Part shown: positions 1 to 6,326 of the stretch, in pieces
How positions within the stretch are numbered: position 1 is the first letter of the stretch
Layout of the letters: every line of letters begins with the position of its first letter
NCBI GenBank assembly: GCA_024641365.1
Contig: JAHEDF010000110.1
Coordinates: forward strand, 1 to 10,015
DNA: 10,015 bases
DNA from: Planctomycetota bacterium
GTDB taxonomy: Bacteria; Planctomycetota; UBA11346
Reading direction: 5' to 3'
Made by a program: the position numbers and the translations under genes
The notes under the pieces: model-generated
Seen by the model: only the letters and a program-made list of their open reading frames with translations
Told to the model about the DNA's origin: nothing
Database searches by the model: none

Positions 1-810
1 GGTGGTGAGGGATTTAATCATATCGCTTGCTGCGTCAGTTGCGTTTTTCATCGCGATGCGACGGGCGGCATGTTCGGAAGCGGTGGTTTGTAAGAGAGTC
101 GAGTATAGGAAGAAACGTACCATGTTCGGAATTAAAATAGCAAATAATTCTTCCGGTTCAGGTTCGTAAATAAAGTCGCCTTTTAGTTCTTCATTACCGA
201 TATTTTCGTCAGCTTTTTCGGCCGCATAACCAGCTGGCAACATCGTTGCAGCGGTTGGTTCTTGGCGGGTTTGGGTCAAGAAACGTGAGAAAACGACGTA
301 AACTAAATCGCTTTGACCATCAAGGAAATCTTTAATGAGGCCATTGGCCATTTTTTCCATGTCGCCAAATTTTAAATTACCGCCAACCAGTTTGGTATGT
401 GATTGTTCGACATTGTAACCTGCAAAGTTTAATCCAGAGGCGGCTTTTTTGCCCAAGGAAACAAACCGAACGGTGCGGCCAAGTGCTTCTTGTTCTTTTG
501 CCAATTTAATGGCGACGTTTATTAAGTTGGCGTTAAATGCGCCACATAAACCACGATCAGAAGTTTCGACGGCAATTAATACATTTTTAACTGGGCGTTC
601 TTTTAATAACGGGTGGCTTAAACTTTTGCCACTGCGTTCGACTATACGCATAATTAAGTTGCGAAGTTCTTCTGCATAAGGACGTGCTGCGACTGCGGCA
701 TCCTGTGCTTTGCGAAACTTCGCCGACGACACCAATTCCATCGTGCGGGTGATTTTTTTGGTATTGGTAGCACCTTTGCGGCGCTTGCGGATGTCTTTAA
801 GATTGGCCAT
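1..810 (-). CDS. atpG: F-type ATP synthase subunit gamma, 3' end beyond the window
   Basis: Gamma forms the central rotor shaft of F1, coupling c-ring rotation to conformational change in the alpha3beta3 head. I translated the frame directly: it starts at ATG 810-808 and stays open for 270 codons to base 1. The N-terminus has the family pattern (MANLKDIRKR, then MELVSSAKFRKAQ at about 24-36), the Rossmann-like core has the conserved SDRGLCGAFN at 84-93, and the C-terminal helix contains SEHAARRIAMKNATDAASDM at about 245-264. Family length is about 285-300 residues, so only about 20-25 residues (the usual YNRxRQ..IT.E segment) should be missing, cut by the window edge rather than by mutation. 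An AGGA ribosome site lies 7 bases before the ATG, inside the 36-base gap after atpA. Residues 195-218 form an acidic, divergent stretch. Beta and epsilon genes are expected downstream. Confidence 0.96.
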   Translation of the reverse strand, partial: MANLKDIRKRRKGATNTKKITRTMELVSSAKFRKAQDAAVAARPYAEELRNLIMRIVERSGKSLSHPLLKERPVKNVLIAVETSDRGLCGAFNANLINVAIKLAKEQEALGRTVRFVSLGKKAASGLNFAGYNVEQSHTKLVGGNLKFGDMEKMANGLIKDFLDGQSDLVYVVFSRFLTQTRQEPTAATMLPAGYAAEKADENIGNEELKGDFIYEPEPEELFAILIPNMVRFFLYSTLLQTTASEHAARRIAMKNATDAASDMIKSLTT

Positions 811-846
811 GGATTAATCCTAGTTCGGAATTCCTGACGGTGGCAA

Positions 847-2445
847 TTACTTATGCTTTGATTTGAATGATTCCGTGAAGCGTTTGACCGCCTCTTTGAA
901 TTTCTTTTCGCCATCGTCGCCGAGGATTTTCTTTACGAGAATTTCTTTACCTACTTCAGGATATTCAGCGTCCATAAATGCGAGGAATTCTTTTTCGTAT
1001 TCAGATACCTTGCTGACTTCGATACCGTCTAACATGCCTTCGCCAGCGCCTTTGATCATCATCACTTGATGTTCAACGCCGAGCGGTTGTGCCTGACCTT
1101 GTTTGAGCAATTCGACCATGCGCGCACCGCGATCCAACTGACGTTGGGTAGCAGGGTCTAAGTCGGTACCCAATTGAGCAAATGCTTCGAGTTCGCGGTA
1201 AGCTGCTAAGTCGAGACGCAAGGTACCAGCAACTTTTTTCATACCTTTAATTTGTGCAGCACCACCGACGCGCGATACCGAAATACCAACGTCAACGGCA
1301 GGACGCTGACCAGCATTAAATAAGTCAGGCTGTAAGTAAATTTGTCCGTCGGTAATCGAAATAACGTTGGTTGGAATGTACGCAGATACTTCGCCTTCTT
1401 GCGTTTCAATAACTGGGAAAGCGGTGAGCGAACCAGCACCTAATTTATCTGATAATTTCGCTGAGCGTTCGAGTAAGCGACTGTGTAAATAGAACACGTC
1501 ACCTGGGTAAGCTTCGCGGCCAGGTGGGCGACGCAGCAACAGCGACATTTCGCGGTAACTGGACGCTTGTTTCGATAAGTCGTCATAAGCAATAAAGGTC
1601 GCAAAACCTTTGCCGCCGTCAGCAACTGGTTTTAACGTGTATTTACCGTTGGTGAGTTTTGGTAAACCGGCTTCGTCATGTTCCCAGGTGTTGTACATGA
1701 AGTATTCAGCCAGTGCGGCGCCAGAATAGGGAGCCAAGAATTGCATGGGCGCAGGCGTCGATGCAGCCGCACTGACGACGATGGTGTAAGCCATAGCGCC
1801 AGTTTCTTCGAGCTGCTTCACGATACCGGCAACGGTCGATTCTTTTTGACCGATGGCGACATACACACAAATAACGCCTTTGCCTTTTTGATTAATAATA
1901 GTGTCGATGCAGATGGCGGTTTTGCCAGTTTTACGGTCACCAATGACGAGTTCGCGTTGACCACGACCAACGGGAATCATCGCATCAATACATTTTAAGC
2001 CAGTTTGTAATGGTTCGTGCACACTCTTACGATCAGCCAAACCAGGTGCTGGTGATTCAACGCGGCGCGTTGCTTCGTTTGCAATTGGGCCTTTACCATC
2101 AATTGGATTACCGAGCGCGTCGACAACGCGACCTAATAATGCCTGTCCAACTGGTACTTCTAACACGCGTTTGGTGCGTTTTGCGACGCCGCCTTCTTTC
2201 AGCGTGGTGTAGTCACCTAAAACCACCGCACCGACGTTACCTTCTTCAAGGTTCAGAGCGAGGCCGTAGGCACCGTTGTCAAATTCGATCATTTCACCAG
2301 CCATACAATTGGACAGGCCGGTAATACGGGCGATACCGTCACCAACTTGCACCACGGTACCGACTTCGTCGACAACGACGTTGGCACCATAATTTTTCAG
2401 CTGCTCTTTGATGACGGCGGTCATTTCATCGGCGCGAATTTTCAC
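847..2445 (-). CDS. atpA: F-type ATP synthase subunit alpha
   Basis: Alpha is the non-catalytic nucleotide-binding subunit of the F1 head and supplies the arginine finger to catalytic beta sites. Visible marks are Walker A GDRKTGKT at 169-176, the Walker B strand ending YDDLS at 287-291, [20 protein letters not shown] at 305-324, and the alpha/beta signature [10 protein letters not shown] at 382-391 followed by the arginine finger R392. The start is GTG (2445-2443), not ATG: AAGGAG lies 5 bases upstream, and the resulting MKIRADE N-terminus fits alpha subunits of the PVC type better than internal Met8. The protein has 532 residues against about 502-515 usual. The excess is mostly an extra loop at about residues 253-279, between AEYFMYN and [10 protein letters not shown], where most homologues have only a short RDNGKHAL-like turn. 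It lies between atpH (50-base gap) and atpG (36-base gap). Confidence 0.98.
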   Translation of the reverse strand: MKIRADEMTAVIKEQLKNYGANVVVDEVGTVVQVGDGIARITGLSNCMAGEMIEFDNGAYGLALNLEEGNVGAVVLGDYTTLKEGGVAKRTKRVLEVPVGQALLGRVVDALGNPIDGKGPIANEATRRVESPAPGLADRKSVHEPLQTGLKCIDAMIPVGRGQRELVIGDRKTGKTAICIDTIINQKGKGVICVYVAIGQKESTVAGIVKQLEETGAMAYTIVVSAAASTPAPMQFLAPYSGAALAEYFMYNTWEHDEAGLPKLTNGKYTLKPVADGGKGFATFIAYDDLSKQASSYREMSLLLRRPPGREAYPGDVFYLHSRLLERSAKLSDKLGAGSLTAFPVIETQEGEVSAYIPTNVISITDGQIYLQPDLFNAGQRPAVDVGISVSRVGGAAQIKGMKKVAGTLRLDLAAYRELEAFAQLGTDLDPATQRQLDRGARMVELLKQGQAQPLGVEHQVMMIKGAGEGMLDGIEVSKVSEYEKEFLAFMDAEYPEVGKEILVKKILGDDGEKKFKEAVKRFTESFKSKHK

Positions 2446-2450
2446 AGAGA

Positions 2451-2456
2451 CTCCTT
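2451..2456 (-). promoter_or_regulatory. Ribosome binding site deciding the GTG start of atpA
   Basis: On the minus strand AAGGAG is followed by 5 bases and then GTG at 2445-2443. The next in-frame ATG (codon 8) has no comparable site at the right distance. This supports initiation at GTG. Confidence 0.75.
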
Positions 2457-2495
2457 ACGAAAGATTTATGCGGTAAATGAGGCGCGTGGCGCTCG

Positions 2496-3056
2496 TCATT
2501 CACTCCACAGCTGAGCGCCAATTGGCGCAGTGAGAATGGTTTGTTTCATATCGGTCAGTAAGCGACGGGCACTGACATCAATCATGGTGTCATCAAAACG
2601 CAGGGTGAGGCCTGCAATTAATGACGGGTCGTTGCTGGCTTGTACCATGACGCCTGGACCAATGGCCTTTTTTAGACGTTCATTGAGCACATTTAGTTCA
2701 TTGGCAGTAATTGGGTGTGCAGTTACTGCTTGGACACGCACTAAGCCAACTTTTTCTTCCGCCATGCGAACCGCTTCAGCAAAAATGGCAGGGGCGTCAC
2801 TCAAGCGATTGCGATCAATTAATAATTGTAATAAGTCGATAATTTCTTTGCTAACTTTATTAGCAAATCCGTTGCGAATAACTTCTTTCGCTTTTTCTTT
2901 TCCTAATCGAGGATCATCTAATTGTCCTAATAATCCGCTCTGCAAGCCGTCAATTGCTTCGCGGCAATCTTCGACGACTTGCATGCTGGCGCCGCGTTCT
3001 TCTGCGAGATCCAATAAGGCTTGGGCGTAAACGCCGGCGACTGTTCCAGCGGCCAT
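2496..3056 (-). CDS. atpH: F-type ATP synthase subunit delta (OSCP homologue)
   Basis: Delta sits on top of F1 and joins the alpha subunits to the peripheral stalk b subunits, so the head does not rotate with the shaft. The 186-residue protein has the usual length. The N-terminal helical domain starts with AGTVAGVYAQALLDLAEERG (about 3-22). The C-terminal domain holds VRVQAVTAHPI (about 106-116) and the OSCP-type segment DPSLIAGLTLRFDDTMIDVS (about 143-162), followed by ARRLLTDMK. The start ATG lies 1 base after the atpF stop (TGA-C-ATG), which suggests translational coupling; an AAAGG about 9 bases upstream lies within the end of atpF. Sequence conservation is low, as usual for delta, but gene order makes the call secure. 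Confidence 0.95.
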   Translation of the reverse strand: MAAGTVAGVYAQALLDLAEERGASMQVVEDCREAIDGLQSGLLGQLDDPRLGKEKAKEVIRNGFANKVSKEIIDLLQLLIDRNRLSDAPAIFAEAVRMAEEKVGLVRVQAVTAHPITANELNVLNERLKKAIGPGVMVQASNDPSLIAGLTLRFDDTMIDVSARRLLTDMKQTILTAPIGAQLWSE

Positions 3057-3057
3057 G

Positions 3058-3573
3058 TCAGTTCGCCTTTACCAAGCGGGCTTCGTAAGCGTCGAGTGCT
3101 TCGCCAACGACCTGTTCTTGTTTGGAAGCATCCAATTTTTCGCGCACGATTTTCTCGGCGATTTGTGTGGCGATTTCAGCAACGGCTTGTTTGAGCTGAA
3201 CGATGGTGGCATGACGCGCTGCTTCGATTTCACGCAGCGAACGATTACGGATTGCGTCAATTTCTTCGCGCCCTGTTTCTACCGCTTTTGCGCGAATGGC
3301 TTCACCATCACGAGCAGCTTCTTTGATCATCTCGGCGATTTTGGCTTCAGCGCCTTTCATCTGCTTATCGAGATCTTCCTTCAGCTGCTTGGCCTTGGCG
3401 TAGGCTTCTTCAGACTCTTTTAATTCGCGGGCAATTTTTGCCTCGCGTGCGTCGACTGCCGCCAACACATGTTTCACGCCAAGCTTCAAAATGAGGAGGA
3501 TGAATATCACGAAGATACTCAAGCTCCAGATGAAGCTGGCGAGATTGGACGATAAGAATTCGTTAATGCTCAT
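3058..3573 (-). CDS. atpF: F-type ATP synthase subunit b
   Basis: Subunit b forms the peripheral stalk that holds F1 stationary against Fo. The 171-residue protein has one N-terminal membrane helix (about 12-31, FIWSLSIFVIFILLILKLGV) followed by a long charged amphipathic coiled coil rich in Ala, Glu and Lys (about 38-150), including the typical VDAREAKIARELKESEEA. Length and architecture are standard. Only one b gene lies here, so the stalk is probably a homodimer rather than b/b' (inference). Its ribosome site is modest (GGAA about 6 bases before the ATG), in contrast to the stronger AAGGA before atpE. An inverted repeat stands between atpE and this gene. The stop is 1 base from the atpH start. 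Confidence 0.96.
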   Translation of the reverse strand: MSINEFLSSNLASFIWSLSIFVIFILLILKLGVKHVLAAVDAREAKIARELKESEEAYAKAKQLKEDLDKQMKGAEAKIAEMIKEAARDGEAIRAKAVETGREEIDAIRNRSLREIEAARHATIVQLKQAVAEIATQIAEKIVREKLDASKQEQVVGEALDAYEARLVKAN

Positions 3574-3610
3574 GGCCGTTCCAGGGAATGGACGTGCAGA
3601 AAATCAATGA

Positions 3611-3637
3611 CACTCATTTACATTATGTAAATGAGTG
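3611..3637 (-). repeat. Perfect 13-bp inverted repeat between atpE and atpF, likely mRNA hairpin
   Basis: CACTCATTTACAT, one central base, then its exact reverse complement. In the transcript it begins 7 bases after the atpE stop codon and would fold into about 12 pairs with a three-base UAA loop. It is AT-rich and is followed by TCATTGATTTTCTG rather than a clean U-run, so it looks more like a processing or stability element, or a leaky attenuator, than a full terminator. The repeat is observed; the role is inferred. Confidence 0.7.
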
Positions 3638-3644
3638 ACGGTGA

Positions 3645-3944
3645 TTACTTGATGATGAACACCAAGACGAAACCGATCAGGGCAAGGGCTTCAATAAAGC
3701 CGATACCCAAGAACATTAAGCCGCGCAGCGCGCCAGCTTGTTCTGGTTGGCGGGTGATGCCATTTAAAGTAGCGGCAACAACCAAGCCGATACCAACGCC
3801 AGCGCCAGCAGCAGCTGCGCCGTAAGCGATGCCTTTACCGATGCCGAGCGCACCGTTGGCGGTGGTTTGAGCAACTTCGAGTGCCACATCAGCGGCAGGT
3901 AAAGCGGAGGTGAGTGCGTTTGCGATGGTGACGATGTCCGACAT
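3645..3944 (-). CDS. atpE: F-type ATP synthase subunit c (ring proteolipid)
   Basis: Subunit c forms the membrane rotor ring; each copy carries one ion on a helix-2 carboxylate. The protein is a two-helix hairpin: helix 1 about 32-62 with the glycine ladder GAGVGIG at 47-53, polar loop with the conserved RQPE at 65-68, and helix 2 about 73-98 with ion-binding Glu85 in FIEALALIGF. The residues expected for sodium binding are absent: the helix-1 Gln position is Ile52, and Glu85 is followed by Ala-Leu rather than Ser/Thr. This indicates proton coupling (inference). At 99 residues it is longer than the usual 70-90 because of an extra N-terminal segment of about 30 residues. A good ribosome site, AAGGA, lies 7-8 bases before the ATG, fitting the high copy number needed. 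It is followed by an inverted repeat. Confidence 0.97.
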   Translation of the reverse strand: MSDIVTIANALTSALPAADVALEVAQTTANGALGIGKGIAYGAAAAGAGVGIGLVVAATLNGITRQPEQAGALRGLMFLGIGFIEALALIGFVLVFIIK

Positions 3945-3992
3945 GGGAGAGTCCTTGTGAAACTGGAATGTGAAACTGAGTTGTAAAAAAGC

Positions 3993-5120
3993 TTAGTGTT
4001 CGGGATGAGCGCACAGGCCAATAAAGACCGCGCTGAGTAAGGTGAAAATATACGCTTGGAGCAACGCCACCAAGAGTTCGAGGGCATAGAATGGAATTGT
4101 TAGTAACCAGCCAAAGCCACCCATGGCGGTAGCCATGCCGACTGCTTGTTGGTCGCTTGAGTAGATAATAAACCCGAGCGTGGCGAAAACTAATAGCACT
4201 GAGTGGCCTGCTAGCATATTAGCAAATAAACGAATTGAGAGCACTGCCGGGCGGATGACTAATTGTAAAATTTCACTAAATGCCAAGAAGAACCACAGCA
4301 GCATATTACCTGGATTCCAAGACCAATGAACGGGCACTAATTTAATCCAGAACATAATCGGACCATTTTCTTTAATACCCATATACAGCATTAAGAAAGC
4401 GGTTGTCAGCGCGAGACCCGTGGTCACGGCTATATTTCCAGTAGCTGTGCCGAATAACGGGATCAAACCAAATAAATTCATCGCTAACAAAGCAATAAAC
4501 ATAGCCCCAAAATACGGAACCCATACATCAGGATGATGTTTAATATTGGGGCGTACAATATCATCACGTACGAATAAAATTACCGCTTCGATCATGTGTT
4601 GGATGCGATTCACAGGTTTATATTGGTCTATTTTACGGCGTGCAAAAACCAACAATAAAAGCGCAACCAAAACCAACGAAATAGTCGACCAGAAGGTTTG
4701 ATGATTAAAAAAAGCTAAAGGTTTTGGCAGGGCACCTAAGTAGCTTTCATCAATCGCAACAGTCATAGCTTTTGCTAATTTTTGACTGGGAACGCCTTGA
4801 TAATTTGCTTTTTGGCTAATTTCAGTGGCCCAAATGGCTATATCACTATTTGGTTGCGCATTTTCAAATTTTTCACTATGACTTAATCTGGCGAAATTAA
4901 CTTCTGCATATTCAGCAGCATTCAGCAGTAAAATTGGGTGTCCGTGAACCCACTCAATTGCAGAGTAAGGTTGATTGTGACTAGCATTTAAATCATCAAA
5001 ATTAAATGCGTGATGATCTACCGAGTGTCCTGTTCCGTGCGGATCATTATGTCCGATTGTGCTGAGCTCAGGAAAATCGCTGTTCGTAGCGGGATTAGGA
5101 GCGGGAACTGGGTCAGGCAC
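3993..5120 (-). CDS. atpB: F-type ATP synthase subunit a, with long N-terminal extension
   Basis: Subunit a provides the two half-channels that carry ions to and from the c-ring. Key marks are the essential arginine R297 in PAVLSIRLFANMLAGH (291-306), NLFGLIPLFG at 215-224, and the last helix ELLVALLQAYIFTLLSAVFI (348-367), ending AHPEH. The first membrane helix is about 146-160 and is followed by RRK, consistent with the N-terminus outside the cytoplasm. The protein has 375 residues against about 230-280 usual. The excess is an N-terminal region of about 140 residues that starts Pro-rich and contains His at 24, 28, 32, 36, 37 and 48. The start is GTG (5120-5118), overlapping the atpI stop by 8 bases, with AAGGAA 7 bases upstream. 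No signal peptide is evident. Confidence 0.96.
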   Translation of the reverse strand: MPDPVPAPNPATNSDFPELSTIGHNDPHGTGHSVDHHAFNFDDLNASHNQPYSAIEWVHGHPILLLNAAEYAEVNFARLSHSEKFENAQPNSDIAIWATEISQKANYQGVPSQKLAKAMTVAIDESYLGALPKPLAFFNHQTFWSTISLVLVALLLLVFARRKIDQYKPVNRIQHMIEAVILFVRDDIVRPNIKHHPDVWVPYFGAMFIALLAMNLFGLIPLFGTATGNIAVTTGLALTTAFLMLYMGIKENGPIMFWIKLVPVHWSWNPGNMLLWFFLAFSEILQLVIRPAVLSIRLFANMLAGHSVLLVFATLGFIIYSSDQQAVGMATAMGGFGWLLTIPFYALELLVALLQAYIFTLLSAVFIGLCAHPEH

Positions 5121-5523
5121 GAGCCGATTCCTTTACATGAGTCAGAGGCGCATCCATATCTTTTGCAACGCGGGACCATGTCCACATATCCAAAGCGAGC
5201 GTTGTAAATAAACAGCCGGCGAGTGCGCCGAGCGCAAAGGTGCTGTTCGGATGATCGAGCAGGAAATAAGCAGCTACGCCAGCGCCACCAATGCGAATGA
5301 TAAATGAAGCCAATGCCGCGGCAGCACTCATATGTAGGGGTGCTTTACTGGTAGTCGCAACAAGAGAACCGCCAACGATAAGCAGTAATAAGGCAATTCC
5401 ACCACCTTGTGCCACTGCCACCCAGACGTCGGACTGCGAGCTAAACAGGCATCCAATCGCGGTAATTATCATGGCTGGTGACAGAGAAAGTCCCAGGCGA
5501 ATAATTTCAGTTCGCTCTATCAT
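5113..5523 (-). CDS. atpI: ATP synthase protein I-like membrane protein
   Basis: AtpI-type proteins are small four-helix membrane proteins encoded first in many atp operons. They help c-ring assembly in some bacteria, and some have been linked to magnesium handling. This 136-residue protein has four predicted membrane segments (about 14-28, 34-56, 66-88 and 95-112). The third contains SFIIRIGGAGVAAYFLL with Arg77, which resembles the conserved basic residue in helix 3 of the ATP-synt_I family, and the protein ends in a charged cytoplasmic tail (WTWSRVAKDMD). The ATG overlaps the stop of the upstream gene by 4 bases (ATGA), and AAGGA lies 9 bases upstream. The assignment rests on topology, that segment and position directly before atpB. 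Sequence similarity in this family is weak, so the family name is less certain than the operon role. Confidence 0.75.
   Translation of the reverse strand: MIERTEIIRLGLSLSPAMIITAIGCLFSSQSDVWVAVAQGGGIALLLLIVGGSLVATTSKAPLHMSAAAALASFIIRIGGAGVAAYFLLDHPNSTFALGALAGCLFTTLALDMWTWSRVAKDMDAPLTHVKESARA
5128..5133 (-). promoter_or_regulatory. Ribosome binding site deciding the GTG start of atpB
   Basis: AAGGAA on the minus strand lies 7 bases before GTG 5120-5118, inside the end of the upstream atpI-like gene. The overlapping GTG...TGA arrangement implies coupled translation. Confidence 0.65.
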
Positions 5524-5819
5524 TTATTACTGTCCTTAATCAACTGATAGAGTGAGACGGCTAGGAATAAGAAACTTAAAATAATCATCCACAGTGGCGT
5601 GGAGTCATAGGCCTTATCAATAAAATATCCGATTAAACACCCTGCCGGAGCAGCCCCAAGAACCATCCAAGCGGAGGCGAATCCACGTTGCCATTGGTGG
5701 CGTGAGTCTGTTTGATCCTTGGACAATTTTTCATCCGACGACGGCTCATGAGAAACAGGTTGCTGTGAATCCTGTTTGATCGGTTCAGTCATGAGCAAAG
5801 CGAGGTTCAGGGTGGGCAT
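5520..5819 (-). CDS. atpZ: AtpZ/ATPase_gene1-like small membrane protein, first gene of the atp operon
   Basis: AtpZ-family proteins are short two-helix membrane proteins encoded just before atpI and atpB; together with AtpI they are implicated in ATP synthase assembly or divalent cation supply. This protein has a hydrophilic N-terminal part rich in Gln, Ser and Asp (about 10-45), then two hydrophobic segments (about 49-66 and 75-93) joined by a short turn, with AGCLIGYFIDKAYDSTPLWM (59-78) matching the family pattern G..IG...D.....P. The start is uncertain. ATG 5819 gives 99 residues; ATG 5792 gives 90 residues beginning MTEPIKQ, a more natural hydrophilic start. Neither has a clear Shine-Dalgarno sequence. 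It overlaps atpI by 4 bases. A promoter-like sequence lies just upstream. Confidence 0.72.
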   Translation of the reverse strand: MPTLNLALLMTEPIKQDSQQPVSHEPSSDEKLSKDQTDSRHQWQRGFASAWMVLGAAPAGCLIGYFIDKAYDSTPLWMIILSFLFLAVSLYQLIKDSNK

Positions 5820-5847
5820 CGTACGCGGTTTTTGTCAGGGGGCGCGC

Positions 5848-5875
5848 AACATGAAGTGGTGCTTTACACTGTCAA
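5848..5875 (-). promoter_or_regulatory. Putative sigma70-type promoter of the atp operon
   Basis: The minus strand has a perfect -35 TTGACA (5875-5870), 16 bases, then CATGTT (5853-5848) as a weak -10 that keeps the key A at position 2 and T at position 6. Transcription would start near 5841, giving a 5' leader of about 20 bases to the first possible ATG or about 50 to the second. The -35 is convincing; the -10 is poor, so this is a candidate only. Confidence 0.45.
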
Positions 5876-5936
5876 GCGATCCACCCTGATTTTTATAGGT
5901 TAACCCAACGTTTATGCATATATGACATCAGAGCAA

Positions 5937-5951
5937 TGTGGTCAGACCACA
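5937..5951. promoter_or_regulatory. 15-bp palindrome, FadR/GntR-type operator candidate
   Basis: TGTGGTC-A-GACCACA is a perfect palindrome. Its core TGGTCAGACCA fits TNGTNNNACNA, the known operator consensus of the FadR subfamily of GntR regulators. It lies about 60 bases upstream of the atp -35 and about 370 bases before the rightward gene. No regulator gene is in the window, so the factor and target are unknown. Confidence 0.5.
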
Positions 5952-6086
5952 CCCAGGGAAACGGATGAATCATATTTTACCCCAAACTTATCTATAAGTG
6001 AGCTAATAAACATTGGCATGTCGGCCAAATACAACGCATTTCACTGTACAAAACTGTGCCATGCGGCAAGGCGTTCTCTGGGTCGG

Positions 6087-6101
6087 TGTCAATAATTGAC
6101 A
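6087..6101. promoter_or_regulatory. 15-bp palindrome, second operator candidate
   Basis: TGTCAAT-A-ATTGACA is a perfect palindrome with the same layout as the one at 5937-5951 (TGT...ACA, 7-bp arms, central A), exactly 150 bases away, but with different inner bases. It could be a binding site for a dimeric regulator. It also contains TTGACA, so overlap with a rightward promoter is possible though no good -10 is seen. Confidence 0.4.
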
Positions 6102-6313
6102 ATTACACGACCTTTTCAGCGACATGTAGCCACAATCGGCGAGTAAAATAAAGAGAAATAGAGCGTTAACTACTTTGTTTTGTCCAGATAAGAGCGCAGA
6201 AAGGCGTCCCATCCCAAGATGTAACACGTGCAGAACGCTTGTATCTCGAATCAGCATTACAGCCCTTGCCCATAAGCGACTGTAACTCACCCTGCGTCGA
6301 CCTTTTCATGTGA

Positions 6314-6317
6314 GAGG
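6314..6317 (+). promoter_or_regulatory. Ribosome binding site deciding the start of the exported-protein gene
   Basis: GAGG immediately abuts the first in-frame ATG (6318), which is too close to serve it, but lies 9 bases before the second in-frame ATG (6327). The second ATG also gives a cleaner signal peptide. I therefore choose 6327. Confidence 0.65.
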
Positions 6318-6326
6318 ATGATTTCT

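Larger units (their letters stand above)
5820..6326. other. Divergent intergenic region
   Basis: This stretch of about 500 bases separates the leftward atp operon from the rightward exported-protein gene. I see no convincing gene in it. It holds the candidate atp promoter and two 15-bp palindromes, plus a small AT-rich inverted repeat ACTTAT-CT-ATAAGT at 5986-5999. No confident promoter for the rightward gene could be picked out: there is a TTGACA at 6097-6102, inside the second palindrome, but no good -10 at a proper distance. Confidence 0.6.

Noticed and set aside
811..820. GGATTAATCC palindrome covering the atpG ribosome site
   Set aside because: At 10 bp with no loop it cannot form a useful mRNA hairpin, and such short palindromes are expected by chance.
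2478..2499. Imperfect hairpin (ATGA / GCGC arms) between atpH and atpA
   Set aside because: The pairing is interrupted by an asymmetric internal loop and is short; it cannot be told from chance.
2530..3030. 166-codon plus-strand open frame opposite atpH
   Set aside because: It is antisense to a conserved ATP synthase gene, and its Ser/Arg-rich product resembles no protein family I know.
3645..3944. Sodium-coupled ATP synthase
   Set aside because: The c subunit lacks the helix-1 Gln and the Ser/Thr after the ion-binding Glu that mark sodium-binding rings, so proton coupling is more likely.
6003..6290. 95-codon minus-strand open frame in the divergent intergenic region
   Set aside because: It would start at GTG with a purine-rich AGG directly against it (no spacing), the composition has no recognisable domain pattern, and it contains one of the palindromes. 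Most likely chance.
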